DNA from: Rhodobacteraceae bacterium M382
Lineage (GTDB): Bacteria > Pseudomonadota > Alphaproteobacteria > Rhodobacterales > Rhodobacteraceae
Assembly (NCBI GenBank): GCA_025141015.1
Contig: CP081098.1
Coordinates: 1,556,501-1,620,500, forward strand
Direction: 5' to 3'
Length of the DNA stretch: 64,000 bases
Shown: positions 8,490 through 17,260 of the stretch, one piece after another
Numbering within the stretch: the first letter of the stretch is position 1
Layout: the number at the start of each line of letters is the position of its first letter
The notes under the pieces: model-generated
What the model saw: only the letters and a program-made list of their open reading frames with translations
Database searches by the model: none
What the model was told of the DNA's origin: nothing
Position numbers and translations under genes: made by a program

Positions 8490-10424
8490 TTACCCTGCCT
8501 TGTTCACACGCATGTACCATTCGACCAGTCGCCGGACCTGGCGAGTGGTATACCCATGGCTTTGCATGCGTTCGACAAACTCCATGTGCTTGCCTTCGGT
8601 GTCGCTGTCTTTCTTGGACCCGAAACTGATCACGGGCAGCAGCTCTTCGACCTGGCTGAACATGTGCTTTTCGATGACGTCGCGCAGCTTTTCATAGGAA
8701 TTCCACGCCGGGTTCGATCCGGTGTTGGCGCGGTGGCGCAGGGCGAATTTGACCACCTCGTTGCGGAAATCCTTGGGGTTTGAAATCCCGGCCGGTTTTT
8801 CGACCTTGGACAGTTCCTTGTCCAGGATCTCCCGGTCATAAAGCTGTCCGGTGTCAGGATCCTTGTAATCCTGTTCTTCGATCCAGGCATCCGCATAGGA
8901 AATATAGCGGTCAAACACGTTTTGCCCGTATTCCGAATAACTCTCCAGATAGGCTTTCTGGATCTCATTGCCGATGAAATCTTCGTACCGGGGGGCCAGT
9001 TCGGTCTTTATGAACTCCAGATAGGTGGCTTCGGTCTCGGGCGGAAACTGTTCGCGTTTGATCATCTGCTCCAACAGATACATCAGATGCACCGGGTCGG
9101 CGGCAACTTCTTTGGTGTCATAGTTGAACACATTGGACAAAACCTTGAACGCGAACCGTGTCGACACGCCGCTCATGCCTTCGTCGACACCGGCATGGTC
9201 CTGATATTCTTGAACCGTCTTGGCCTTGGGGTCGGTATCTTTCAGTGTTTCGCCATCATAGACGCGCATTTTCGAATAGAGGTTCGAGTTCTCATGTGGT
9301 TTCAGGCGTGACAAAACACTGAAGCGGGCCAGAATCCGCAACGTCTCCGGTGCGCAGGATGCATTGTTCAGTTCACTGTTTTCCAACAGTTTATGATAGA
9401 TCATCGCCTCTTCGGTCACGCGCAGGCAATAGGGGACTTTGACGATGCTGACCCGGTCGATAAAGGCTTCGTTGTTCTTGTTGTTCTTGAACGCCTGCCA
9501 TTCGCTTTCGTTTGAATGGGCCAGAATAAGGCCGGTGAACGGGATGGCCCCAAAGCTTTCGGTGCCCATATAATTGCCTTCCTGCGTTGCGGTCAGCAAC
9601 GGGTGCAACATCTTGATCGGAGCCTTGAACATCTCGACGAATTCCATGATGCCTTGGGTGGCCCGGTTCAATCCGCCGGAAAACGAATAGGCATCCGGGT
9701 GATCCTGACTGTAATGTTCCAGCTGCCGGATATCGACCTTGCCTACCAGGGTCGAAATATCCTGGTTGTTCTCATCGCCCGGTTCCACCTTTGCCACACA
9801 GATGCGTCTTAGGCGGGAGGGGTGCAGCTTGACGACCGTGAACTTTGAAATATCACCGTCGAATTCGTCCAGCCGTTTTACGGCCCAGGGTGACATCAGG
9901 CCGGGCAGGCGGTGTTTTGCGATGCCATATTCGGTCTCCAGCATGTCGCCCATGCGGGTTGGGTCAAACAGCCCCAGCGGAGATTCAAAGATCGGGCTGA
10001 TCTGGTCCCCGGCCTTGAGCACATAAATGGGTTGTTCTTCGACAAGTCGTTTCAGCCGCTCGGCGAGCGAGGATTTACCGCCACCGACGGGGCCCAGCAG
10101 GTACAGGATCTGCTTGCGCTCCTCCAACCCCTGCGCTGCATAGCGGAAATAGCCAACGATCCGTTCGATCGTATCCTCCATGCCGTAAAAATCCTTGAAG
10201 GCGGCATATCGTTTGATGGTGCGGTTTTGAAAGAGAGGGCCCAAGCGTGGATCCTTGGAGGTATCCACCAATTCTTCCTCTCCGATGGCGGCCAACATGC
10301 GTTCTGCCACGGTGGCATAGGTCTGGGGATTTTCGCGACATGCATTCAGATAGTCATGCAGCGACATCTCCTGCTCTTTTGTTTCTGCGTACTGCTCCGC
10401 AAAAAGCTCGACAATGTCCTTCAT
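8490..10424 (-). CDS. prkA: PrkA family serine protein kinase (YeaG-like)
   Basis: A 644-residue PrkA protein, the normal length. The P-loop GPVGGGKS is at 111-118, inside an AAA-type module, and the C-terminal PrkA kinase domain follows. The start at 10424 is set by the strong ribosome site CAGGAGG; the frame remains open upstream but without family sequence. PrkA proteins phosphorylate serine residues and act in starvation and stress adaptation. In enterobacteria the yeaG-yeaH pair responds to nitrogen limitation. First gene of the operon with DUF444 and spoVR. The upstream region is long and holds an 18-bp palindrome that could be an operator. Confidence 0.93.
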   Translation of the reverse strand: MKDIVELFAEQYAETKEQEMSLHDYLNACRENPQTYATVAERMLAAIGEEELVDTSKDPRLGPLFQNRTIKRYAAFKDFYGMEDTIERIVGYFRYAAQGLEERKQILYLLGPVGGGKSSLAERLKRLVEEQPIYVLKAGDQISPIFESPLGLFDPTRMGDMLETEYGIAKHRLPGLMSPWAVKRLDEFDGDISKFTVVKLHPSRLRRICVAKVEPGDENNQDISTLVGKVDIRQLEHYSQDHPDAYSFSGGLNRATQGIMEFVEMFKAPIKMLHPLLTATQEGNYMGTESFGAIPFTGLILAHSNESEWQAFKNNKNNEAFIDRVSIVKVPYCLRVTEEAMIYHKLLENSELNNASCAPETLRILARFSVLSRLKPHENSNLYSKMRVYDGETLKDTDPKAKTVQEYQDHAGVDEGMSGVSTRFAFKVLSNVFNYDTKEVAADPVHLMYLLEQMIKREQFPPETEATYLEFIKTELAPRYEDFIGNEIQKAYLESYSEYGQNVFDRYISYADAWIEEQDYKDPDTGQLYDREILDKELSKVEKPAGISNPKDFRNEVVKFALRHRANTGSNPAWNSYEKLRDVIEKHMFSQVEELLPVISFGSKKDSDTEGKHMEFVERMQSHGYTTRQVRRLVEWYMRVNKAG

Positions 10425-10588
10425 CGACACGTACCTCCTGGTTGCCAATATCCTCCACGGTCCTCCCTGTGCGAAAACATAGTGCTGTCCGCACGTGAGG
10501 AAACTTTGTCCACAACGTTTTCTGAGCCTGCCCAAACCCGCTCACGGGCTGCCATTCCCTGGTTTGGCACAGCGCGCGCAATCCAGAG

Positions 10589-10606
10589 TGTTGAATCTAT
10601 TCAACA
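10589..10606. promoter_or_regulatory. 18-bp palindrome upstream of prkA, candidate operator
   Basis: TGTTGAAT-CT-ATTCAACA is a perfect dyad of two 8-base arms around a 2-base centre, 165 bases upstream of the prkA start. The symmetry suits a dimeric regulator better than a hairpin, because the loop would be too short. The T-rich bases after it also allow a terminator-like reading on the plus strand. The cognate protein is unknown. Confidence 0.45.
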
Positions 10607-10830
10607 TTTTATTTGGCGATTGGGTTCATGTTACATCAATTCCTTGGATTTTTCTATCCCAATTTGGTTAACAACCTTCAAAGACTGTTGGAGAGACCGT
10701 GATCATGGCACTGGCCTGAGCGGCTCGGCACGTACCAGATGATCCTGGGCGAGGCCGGGTTTTCGATGGCCCAGGCATCCGATCAGCCAACATTTCCTAC
10801 ATGAAAACACACATCAGGTCATCGGCGCGC

Positions 10831-10870
10831 ACAGGGGGGCACAGGGGGGCACAGGGGCGTACAGGCGATC
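10831..10870. repeat. Short tandem repeat, 10-bp unit
   Basis: Two exact copies of ACAGGGGGGC are followed by two decayed copies (ACAGGGGCGT, ACAGGCGATC) in perfect 10-base register. The 10-base period matches one helical turn, but nothing else ties it to a function; replication slippage in a G-rich stretch is the simplest origin. Confidence 0.7.
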
Positions 10871-11343
10871 ACAAAACTGAAACATCCAGCGCTTCAAACT
10901 TGGTTTTTCGATGAATTTTCTGCGTTCCAGACGGACCTTTCGGGCCAAAATCCGGGCGGCTGTCGCGATTTTGTGAAGGGAGGCGGGCCAGGATTTCGCA
11001 CATATGCGAATGTGATTCTTTGTGCGGAAACAAGACAGTTGACGCATCTGCGGCTTACGTCCACGTCAGTATTTGTCCCAGACACACTTTGAGGGTGCAC
11101 AGCGTCGAACCAAATGTTCATGGGGCGGGTCATCGGGAGGGAGGCCTATGTTCTGTTTGCAACCGCTCCGTCAGGAGGGGTTCTGTTTCTCGCGTGAATT
11201 TGGCCCAGGTCGTGGCGCTGTCCGGGGATATACCCATCGGGTCGCCATGGGATCAAAGATGAGCTAATTAGAGGTGGCGCAGCGATGGTCGACGGCTCTG
11301 GTTTGCGATCATCGTTGTTTTATGGTGCAAATCCAGATTGGAT

Positions 11344-11355
11344 AATGGATACATT
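11344..11355. promoter_or_regulatory. Candidate GntR operator (autoregulatory site)
   Basis: AATGGATACATT is a dyad that agrees at 10 of 12 positions with ATTGGATACAAT in front of the dpp operon (18956-18967). A further ATTGGATA half lies directly before it (11337-11344). It is about 80 bases upstream of the GntR start, as expected for autoregulation. Confidence 0.45.
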
Positions 11356-11433
11356 ATTCCCTTTTCCCAAAATCATTGCCAATATCGCATGTGACGAGGC
11401 CAAAAATCCGGGGATCGTTCATGGGGGAGTGAC

Positions 11434-12108
11434 ATGGCAGGTAAGTTTCAGGCTGTTGATATCGGCAAAACCGCATCGGCGGCGACGATCATTTTTAACG
11501 CATTGCGCAAAGCCATCGTTGAAGGGGATCTATCGGATGGAGACCCGCTCCGCCAGGACGAGATTGCCCGTATGTTCAACACCAGCCGCATACCGGTGCG
11601 TGAAGCTTTGACCATGCTGGAGCAGCAAGGGCTGGTCAAAACCGTACGGTACAAGGGCGCTGTCGTGGCGGCGCTTTCGATGCAGGAGGCCAGCGAAATC
11701 TTTGATTTCCGGGCCTTTCTCGAGGCAGAAGTGATCCGGCAGGCTGTGCCGGTCATGAGTTCGGGGGTCTTGGATCAGGCCCAGCAGTTTCTGGAGAAGT
11801 TTGCAGCTGCGAGCGAGCCCATGGAGTATGGTGATCTGAACCGTGGGTTCCATGCGACCCTGTACCGTGCCAGCGGACGGCCCTATCACCTGAGCGTGAT
11901 CGAGAATTCGATGGACCGGATCGACCGTTACCTGAGGGCGCAATTGGTTCTGAGCGGGGGGATGTCACGTGCGGATCGCGAACATCAGGCCATTCTGGAC
12001 GCTTGCCGCAAGGGCGACGCGGACAAAGCCGCGCAACTGACGGCCGACCATATCCTGGGGGCAAAGGCTTCGTTGGAAGAACATATCCACGCCAAGCCGC
12101 AAACCTGA
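11434..12108 (+). CDS. GntR family transcriptional regulator, FCD (FadR/VanR-like) subfamily
   Basis: A 224-residue regulator. The N-terminal winged helix-turn-helix occupies about residues 15-75 (EIARMFNTSRIPVREAL is the recognition part). The rest is an all-helical FCD ligand domain, with family metal-site positions such as the histidines in GFHATLY and DREHQAIL. FCD regulators usually bind a carboxylate or amino-acid-like effector. GGGGGAGT before the ATG serves as ribosome site. The gene converges on the dipeptide ABC operon, and a similar dyad lies before both the regulator and that operon, so it is the likely local regulator of it. Confidence 0.92.
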   Translation: MAGKFQAVDIGKTASAATIIFNALRKAIVEGDLSDGDPLRQDEIARMFNTSRIPVREALTMLEQQGLVKTVRYKGAVVAALSMQEASEIFDFRAFLEAEVIRQAVPVMSSGVLDQAQQFLEKFAAASEPMEYGDLNRGFHATLYRASGRPYHLSVIENSMDRIDRYLRAQLVLSGGMSRADREHQAILDACRKGDADKAAQLTADHILGAKASLEEHIHAKPQT

Positions 12109-12179
12109 AAAGCCGCTTCGGGCGGGATTGACCACGCGGTTAGAGCTCGGGTTCAACGCCCTTGCCCGGCCCTGTCGAC

Positions 12180-12197
12180 AGGCGTTTCAAAACGCCT
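12180..12197. terminator. Possible terminator hairpin between convergent GntR and dppF-like genes
   Basis: AGGCGTT/AACGCCT inverted repeat with a 4-base loop, in the gap between two convergent genes. No T-run follows on either strand. Confidence 0.35.
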
Positions 12198-12231
12198 ATC
12201 CCGGTGCCCGCCTGCGACAATATTTCGACCG

Positions 12232-12264
12232 GCTTACAATGGGCTTACAATGGGCTTACAATGG
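12232..12264. repeat. Three exact tandem copies of an 11-bp unit at the end of the dppF-like gene
   Basis: GCTTACAATGG occurs three times without a mismatch, then a partial ATGG. The third copy contains the TAA stop of the minus-strand ATPase gene (12256-12258); the outer two copies lie past the stop. Because 11 is not a multiple of 3, the extra copies would read in other frames. Confidence 0.9.
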
Positions 12265-13212
12265 ATGGTAGCAGGCGACCTGATGTCCGGTCTCACCCTC
12301 CATCGGTGGCATTGCTGCGCGGCACGTGTCTGTTGCCAGCCAACAGCGCGGTGCAAAAGCACACCCGGGCGGTACGTTCAGGGGCGATGGCAACTCGCCT
12401 TCCAGCTTGATCCGATCCTTTTTGGCTTCGGGGTCCGCACGTGGTGTGGTCGACAACAAGGCCTTGGAATAGGGGTGGCGAGGCGCGGCAAACAACGTCT
12501 GTTTGCTGGCCTTTTCCACGGCACGGCCCAGGTACATGACGATCACGTCATCGGCGAAATGTTTGACCACCGACAAGTCATGCGAAATGAACAAATAGGC
12601 CAGCCCCAACCGGTCCTGCAGTTCGACCAACAGGTTCAGAATCTGGCTTTGGATTGACACATCCAGCGCTGACACCGGTTCATCCAGCACCAGGATTTTG
12701 GGGTTCAGCATCAGAGCGCGTGCGATGGAAATGCGCTGTCGCTGACCGCCGGAAAACATATGCGGATAGCGATCAAAATGTTCCGAACGCAATCCCACCA
12801 GGTCCATCATCTCGCGCGCCCTGGCTTCACGCTCGCTTGCGGGCATCTGCGGGCGATTGATCACCAGCGGTTCCATCAGGATGGTGCCGATTTTCTGGCG
12901 TGGGTTGAGCGAGCCATAAGGATCCTGGAACACGATCTGCACGGTTTCGCGCAGCGATGCCCATGTGTCGGGCCGAACTTCGGTGCCGTCCAGGGTCAAC
13001 CGTCCTGCGCTGGGCTCTTCGATCATCGTTATCAGGCGGGCCAGAGTGGACTTTCCACAGCCGGACTCTCCGACGATCGCCAGCGTTTTACCCGGTGACA
13101 ATTCGAAATCGACTCCGGCAAGCGCGCGCACGGTCTGGGTCTTGGACAGGAAGCCCTCTTTGACATCATAGAAGCGGGCCAGCCCTTCGGCTTTTACGAT
13201 TGGGGCGCTCAT
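12256..13212 (-). CDS. Dipeptide/oligopeptide ABC transporter ATP-binding protein, DppF/OppF type
   Basis: A 318-residue ATPase of the peptide/nickel transport family. Walker A GESGCGKS at 48-55, signature SGGQR at 154-158, Walker B ILVLDEP at 173-179, and a C-terminal cysteine-containing CAFAPRCWLATDTC segment typical of OppF/DppF. The ATG at 13212 is chosen because it overlaps the stop of the DppD-type gene; the open frame upstream lies within that gene. Last gene of the operon. The final codons lie in an 11-bp tandem repeat, but the encoded length is normal. Confidence 0.93.
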   Translation of the reverse strand: MSAPIVKAEGLARFYDVKEGFLSKTQTVRALAGVDFELSPGKTLAIVGESGCGKSTLARLITMIEEPSAGRLTLDGTEVRPDTWASLRETVQIVFQDPYGSLNPRQKIGTILMEPLVINRPQMPASEREARAREMMDLVGLRSEHFDRYPHMFSGGQRQRISIARALMLNPKILVLDEPVSALDVSIQSQILNLLVELQDRLGLAYLFISHDLSVVKHFADDVIVMYLGRAVEKASKQTLFAAPRHPYSKALLSTTPRADPEAKKDRIKLEGELPSPLNVPPGCAFAPRCWLATDTCRAAMPPMEGETGHQVACYHPL

Positions 13213-14186
13213 GTCAGCTCTTTCTCTTGCAATGTCCGCGCATGGTGACACAGGGCCCGGCCCAATTCGGGGGCTTCGGGGCGCGGGGGCGTTGTCTGGC
13301 ACAGGTCTGTGGCGTGGGTGCAGCGCGGCGCAAACAGGCACCCAGCCGGTCGGTCGAATTGCCCCGGCACGACACCGGGGATCGAGGGCAACAGCCTGGA
13401 TGTGGCGCGTTCCGGCAGAGCGGCCAAAAGCGCCGTGGTGTAGGGATGGTATGGGTGACGGAACAGGTTTCGGACGGATTGTTCTTCGACCTTTTGACCG
13501 GCGTATTGCACCTGAACCCGTTCGGCGGTTTCAGCAACAACCCCCATGTCATGGGTGATCAACACCAACCCTGTGCCGGTGTCTTTGCGCAAGGAAACCA
13601 GCAGATCCAGGATCTGCGCCTGAATGGTCACATCCAGCGCGGTGGTGGGTTCGTCCGCGATCAACAGCTTGGGGCTGCAGGCGATGGCCATGGCGATCAT
13701 GACCCGCTGGTTCATCCCGCCAGACATCTGGTGCGGGAATGTATTCAGGCGGGTTTCCGGAGCCGGGATGCCGACTTTTTCAAAAAGTTCGATGGCGCGT
13801 TTGTTGCGTGCGGCCCGGTCCAGTCCCAGATGGATGCGCAGGGCTTCCTTGATCTGAAAACCGACGGTGAAACAGGGGTTCAGCGACGACATCGGCTCCT
13901 GAAAGATCATCGCCATATCCTTGCCGATGATCTTGCGTCGATCCCGTGGGCTGAGACCGCGCAGGTCCTGTCCCTGAAACGACATTTCATCCGCCGTGAT
14001 CGTGGCGGTCCAGGGCAGCAGCCCCATCAGCGCCAGCATGGACACGGATTTTCCGGATCCGCTTTCGCCAACAATGGCGAGGATTTCGCCCTCGTCCAGC
14101 GTCAGGTCGACGCCGTCCACCGCCCGAAAAGATCCCGACGAGGTGGCAAAATCGACAGAGAGGTTGCGTATGCGCAGCAGTGTCAT
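13209..14186 (-). CDS. Dipeptide/oligopeptide ABC transporter ATP-binding protein, DppD/OppD type
   Basis: A 325-residue ATPase partner of the DppF-type protein. Walker A GESGSGKS at 40-47, the signature is SGGMNQR, Walker B is LLIADEP, and a C-terminal cysteine motif ([14 protein letters not shown]) matches the oligopeptide-transporter C-terminal domain. Such pairs energise uptake of peptides, but related systems carry opines, nickel or small modified amino acids. It follows the DppC-type permease by four bases and overlaps the next gene by ATGA. Confidence 0.93.
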   Translation of the reverse strand: MTLLRIRNLSVDFATSSGSFRAVDGVDLTLDEGEILAIVGESGSGKSVSMLALMGLLPWTATITADEMSFQGQDLRGLSPRDRRKIIGKDMAMIFQEPMSSLNPCFTVGFQIKEALRIHLGLDRAARNKRAIELFEKVGIPAPETRLNTFPHQMSGGMNQRVMIAMAIACSPKLLIADEPTTALDVTIQAQILDLLVSLRKDTGTGLVLITHDMGVVAETAERVQVQYAGQKVEEQSVRNLFRHPYHPYTTALLAALPERATSRLLPSIPGVVPGQFDRPAGCLFAPRCTHATDLCQTTPPRPEAPELGRALCHHARTLQEKELT

Positions 14187-14190
14187 GGTA

Positions 14191-15090
14191 TCAGCTCCGC
14201 TTGAGTTTCGGGTCGAGCGCGTCGCGCAGCCCGTCGCCCATCAGGTTGATGGCCAGCACGGTGACCAGAATGGCCAGACCGGGAAAGGTGACAACCCACC
14301 AGGCGCGCAGGATGAATTCGCGGGCCTCGGCCAGCATGGTGCCCCATTCCGGGGTCGGCGGTTGCGCCCCCATTCCCAGGAACCCCAACGCGGCAGCATC
14401 CAGGATCGCAGTCGAAAACGACAGCGCCCCCTGCACGATCAGCGGTGCCAGACAATTGGGCAGCACGGTGATGAACATCAACCGCCACAACCCGGCACCG
14501 GCCACGCGGGCAGATGTCACATAGTCCTTTTGCCGCTCGGCCAGAACCTGTGCGCGGGTCAGGCGCACATAATGGGGCTGGAACACGATGGCGATGGCGA
14601 TCATCGCATTGGTCAGTGACGGCCCCAGAATGGCCACCAGCACCAGCGCCAGCAACAGCGACGGAAAGGCCAGAATGATGTCCATGATCCGCATGATGAT
14701 ATTGTCGACCATCTTTGGGGCAAAGCCCGACAGCAGCCCGATCAGGATCCCGCCCGACGCCGCGATCGTTACCACCACGATGCCGACAAAGAACGAATAG
14801 CGTGACCCCGCAATCAGGCGCGACAGCATATCCCGACCCAACGGATCGGTGCCCAGAATGAACTCCCAACTGCCACCCTCGCTCCAGACCGGGGGTTGCA
14901 GGATATGATCGCGGAACTGTTCTGTGGGGTCATAGGGTGCGATGAACGGCGCAAACGCCGCGCAAAAGGCAAAAGCGGCAAAGAAGTAGAAGCCAATGAC
15001 CGCACCACGGTTTTCGCGGAAGTAATACCAGAATTCGCGCAGGGCGCTGGGGCGGGCGGGGCTGTTGGGTGTCATGGTCTGATCCGCCAT
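14191..15090 (-). CDS. Dipeptide-type ABC transporter permease, DppC type
   Basis: A 299-residue inner-membrane permease. An N-terminal cytoplasmic tail precedes a first membrane helix (about residues 32-52), a periplasmic loop follows, and then a five-helix BPD_transp_1 core with the EAA-type loop near GAGLWRLMFITVLPNCLAP. The DPLGRD motif in the loop after helix 1 is characteristic of DppC. It pairs with the DppB-type permease, whose stop it overlaps by one base. Confidence 0.93.
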   Translation of the reverse strand: MADQTMTPNSPARPSALREFWYYFRENRGAVIGFYFFAAFAFCAAFAPFIAPYDPTEQFRDHILQPPVWSEGGSWEFILGTDPLGRDMLSRLIAGSRYSFFVGIVVVTIAASGGILIGLLSGFAPKMVDNIIMRIMDIILAFPSLLLALVLVAILGPSLTNAMIAIAIVFQPHYVRLTRAQVLAERQKDYVTSARVAGAGLWRLMFITVLPNCLAPLIVQGALSFSTAILDAAALGFLGMGAQPPTPEWGTMLAEAREFILRAWWVVTFPGLAILVTVLAINLMGDGLRDALDPKLKRS

Positions 15091-16097
15091 TACCGCTTCC
15101 TGATCTTGGGGTTGATCACGCCATACAGCAGATCAACGGTTAGGTTCACGATCATCACGATCACGGCAATCATCAGCAATCCGCCCTGCACAACCGGATA
15201 GTCGCGGCGCGAAATGCTGTCGACCATCCACTTGCCGATGCCAGGCCAGCTAAAGATGGTTTCTGTCAGGATGGCCCCGGCCAGCAGCGTACCAACCGAC
15301 AGGCCGATCACGGTGACCACGGGGATCAGCGCATTGCGCAGTGCGTGTACACCGTTGATACGTGTCGGGCTCAGGCCCTTGGCGCGGGCGGTGCGGATAT
15401 AATCTTCGCCCAATACCTCCAACATGGCGGATCGGGTTTGGCGGGCAATCACGGCCAGCGGGATAGTGCCCAAGACGATGGTCGGCAGGATCAAGTGGCG
15501 CACCGCAGATTTGAACGCGCCCTCCTGGCCAGACAGCAGGCTGTCGACCAGCATCAGCCCCGTCACATCGTCAAACCAATAAAGCAGGTCGATGCGCCCG
15601 GACACCGGGGTCCAGCCCAGATTGCCGGAAAACACGATGATCAGCAGCAACGCCCACCAGAAAATCGGCATCGAATACCCGATCAACGCCGATGACATCA
15701 GCGCCCGGTCAAAGAATTTGCCCCGGTTGACGGCGGCAATCACCCCCGCAGGCAGCCCCAGCAACACCGCAAAGATCATGGCGCAGAAGGCCAGCTCGAA
15801 CGTTGCAGGAAACAGGGCAAAAAATTCGTCCCAGACCGGTTTTTTGGTGACAAAGCTTTCGCCCAGATCGCCCTGAACCACGCCAACCAGATAGTCGGTG
15901 TATTGCTGCCAGACGGGTTTATCAAACCCCAGTTTGACCACCATCTCCTGATAGCGTTCTTCGGTCATGCCGCGTTCGCCGGCCATGACAATGATGGGAT
16001 CCCCGGGCAGCACCCGGATGAACATGAAGGAGATCAGCGTCACCCCGATAAACGTCGGAATGAAAGTCCCCAGTTTGGTGAGCAGGTAGCGTAGCAT
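15090..16097 (-). CDS. Dipeptide-type ABC transporter permease, DppB type
   Basis: A 335-residue permease starting with the typical DppB helix (MLRYLLTKLGTFIPTF), then the VLPGDP motif, a periplasmic segment and a C-terminal multi-helix core with the RTARAKGLSPTRI EAA loop. It forms the membrane channel together with the DppC-type protein. The start codon overlaps the stop of the upstream M24 peptidase by one base, which ties peptidase and transporter into one transcript. Confidence 0.93.
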   Translation of the reverse strand: MLRYLLTKLGTFIPTFIGVTLISFMFIRVLPGDPIIVMAGERGMTEERYQEMVVKLGFDKPVWQQYTDYLVGVVQGDLGESFVTKKPVWDEFFALFPATFELAFCAMIFAVLLGLPAGVIAAVNRGKFFDRALMSSALIGYSMPIFWWALLLIIVFSGNLGWTPVSGRIDLLYWFDDVTGLMLVDSLLSGQEGAFKSAVRHLILPTIVLGTIPLAVIARQTRSAMLEVLGEDYIRTARAKGLSPTRINGVHALRNALIPVVTVIGLSVGTLLAGAILTETIFSWPGIGKWMVDSISRRDYPVVQGGLLMIAVIVMIVNLTVDLLYGVINPKIRKR

Positions 16098-17194
16098 CAG
16101 CGGCCTATGATCAGCAGATCTTTGGTGAATGTTGTGAGGGTGCGACAGCCGTCTTCGGTGATCAACACGTCGTCTTCGATCCGGACGCCGAATTTGCCTT
16201 CGCCATAGAGCCCCGGTTCGTTGGTATAAACCGTGCCCGCAGGCAGAACCATCGGATTGCCGCGCATGATATAGGGGGCTTCGTGTACATCACGGCCCAA
16301 TCCATGCCCGGTTTTGGTGCGGATCCGGTCTGCGTAGGGCGACGCTTCGAGCACGCCGGTCACCGCGTCATCAATGTCATGGGCGGTGACACCGGCGCAG
16401 GTGGCTTCCAGCCCTTTCATATTGGCGGCGAGCACGGTGTTATAGACGGCGCGCCCTTCGTCGGACACCTCGCCAACAAACACGGTGCGGGTGATATCGG
16501 CGGCAAACCCGTGTTTGCGCGCGCCAAAGTCAAACAGCAGCGCGTCGCCGGATTGCACGGGATAGTCATCGCGCGCATGGGCATGAGGCAGGGCGGAGTT
16601 CGCACCCGCCGCGACAATGGGGGCAAAGGCCAGATCATCGGCCCCTTCGGCAAACAGCGCCGCAATCAGCGCGCCTTCGATCTGTTTTTCGGTCTGCCCG
16701 ATGCGCACCCCGTCCAGCACCCGTGTCAGGGCGCGTTCGGAAATGTCGATGGCGGCCTGCAATGCGGCGATGTCGTCGGGGGTTTTGATCATTCGCAGGG
16801 CCGAGATTTCGCGTTCGGCATCAACGATGTCCAGGTCGCCATAGGCCTGCGCCAGGGCGTGATGCACAAACACCCGCATGACCTGACCTTCGACGGCCAG
16901 TCGCTTCATCGGCATATGTGCTGCCAGCGCGGCAAAGGCATCCATGTATCCGGTCTGGTCGCGCCAATCGAATGTGGCCCCGTCCAGTCCCACAAGGGCC
17001 CAGCTGGAGAGTTCGAGATTGGGAACAATGGCCGCCGGGGCACCATCGGCGGGGATGACCACCAGAAACGGGCGTTCGTGGCTCATGAAGCTGTGGCCAA
17101 GGGCGCGGGTGAAATTGGGCCCCGGCACCAGGGCCACGGCATCCACCGACAGGTCACGGGCGACCTGACGATATTCGGCCAAGCGATCGGTCAT
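16097..17194 (-). CDS. M24 family metallopeptidase (Xaa-Pro dipeptidase/creatinase-like)
   Basis: A 365-residue protein with a creatinase-type N-domain and a C-terminal pita-bread catalytic domain. The five metal ligands of true M24 peptidases can be placed: the two Asp in DFGARKHGFAADITR, His in GHGLGRDVHE, Glu in TNEPGLY and Glu in RIEDD. It is therefore a metal-dependent hydrolase and not a metal-free creatinase. It lies between the substrate-binding-protein gene and the permease genes of a dipeptide-type transporter, so it probably hydrolyses what the transporter imports, perhaps proline-containing or N-blocked dipeptides. A strong hairpin separates it from the upstream binding-protein gene. 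Confidence 0.9.
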   Translation of the reverse strand: MTDRLAEYRQVARDLSVDAVALVPGPNFTRALGHSFMSHERPFLVVIPADGAPAAIVPNLELSSWALVGLDGATFDWRDQTGYMDAFAALAAHMPMKRLAVEGQVMRVFVHHALAQAYGDLDIVDAEREISALRMIKTPDDIAALQAAIDISERALTRVLDGVRIGQTEKQIEGALIAALFAEGADDLAFAPIVAAGANSALPHAHARDDYPVQSGDALLFDFGARKHGFAADITRTVFVGEVSDEGRAVYNTVLAANMKGLEATCAGVTAHDIDDAVTGVLEASPYADRIRTKTGHGLGRDVHEAPYIMRGNPMVLPAGTVYTNEPGLYGEGKFGVRIEDDVLITEDGCRTLTTFTKDLLIIGR

Positions 17195-17218
17195 TTTGGG
17201 GTCTCCGACAAAAGAGGA

Positions 17219-17247
17219 AACCGGGGCTGTGCGTGACAGCCCCGGTT
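17219..17247 (-). terminator. Hairpin/attenuator between binding-protein and peptidase genes
   Basis: A perfect 12-bp stem (AACCGGGGCTGT with ACAGCCCCGGTT, 5-base loop). On the minus strand it is followed by the T-rich TCCTCTTTT. It lies between the abundant periplasmic binding-protein gene and the rest of the operon, where partial termination and 3'-end protection are common. Confidence 0.65.
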
Positions 17248-17260
17248 CAAATGTTTGGTC

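Larger units (their letters stand above)
10425..11433. other. 1-kb gene-free region between prkA and the GntR gene
   Basis: No convincing gene was found on either strand. The stretch holds an 18-bp palindrome (10589-10606), a decaying 10-bp tandem repeat (10831-10870) and the ATTGGATACAAT-like site before the GntR gene. The frame ending at the TGA at 10801 reads like the end of a methyltransferase-type domain (MILGEAGF), so it may be the scar of a lost gene; that is weak. Confidence 0.5.

Noticed and set aside
10565-10580. TGGCAC-N5-GCGCA resembling a sigma-54 (-24/-12) promoter
   Set aside because: It points away from prkA, no gene follows on the plus strand for over 800 bases, and the -12 element is weak.
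16097-17194. Creatinase as the function of the M24 gene, given nearby sarcosine-dehydrogenase-like genes
   Set aside because: Creatinase lacks the metal ligands, while all five are present here, so a metallopeptidase is the better call.
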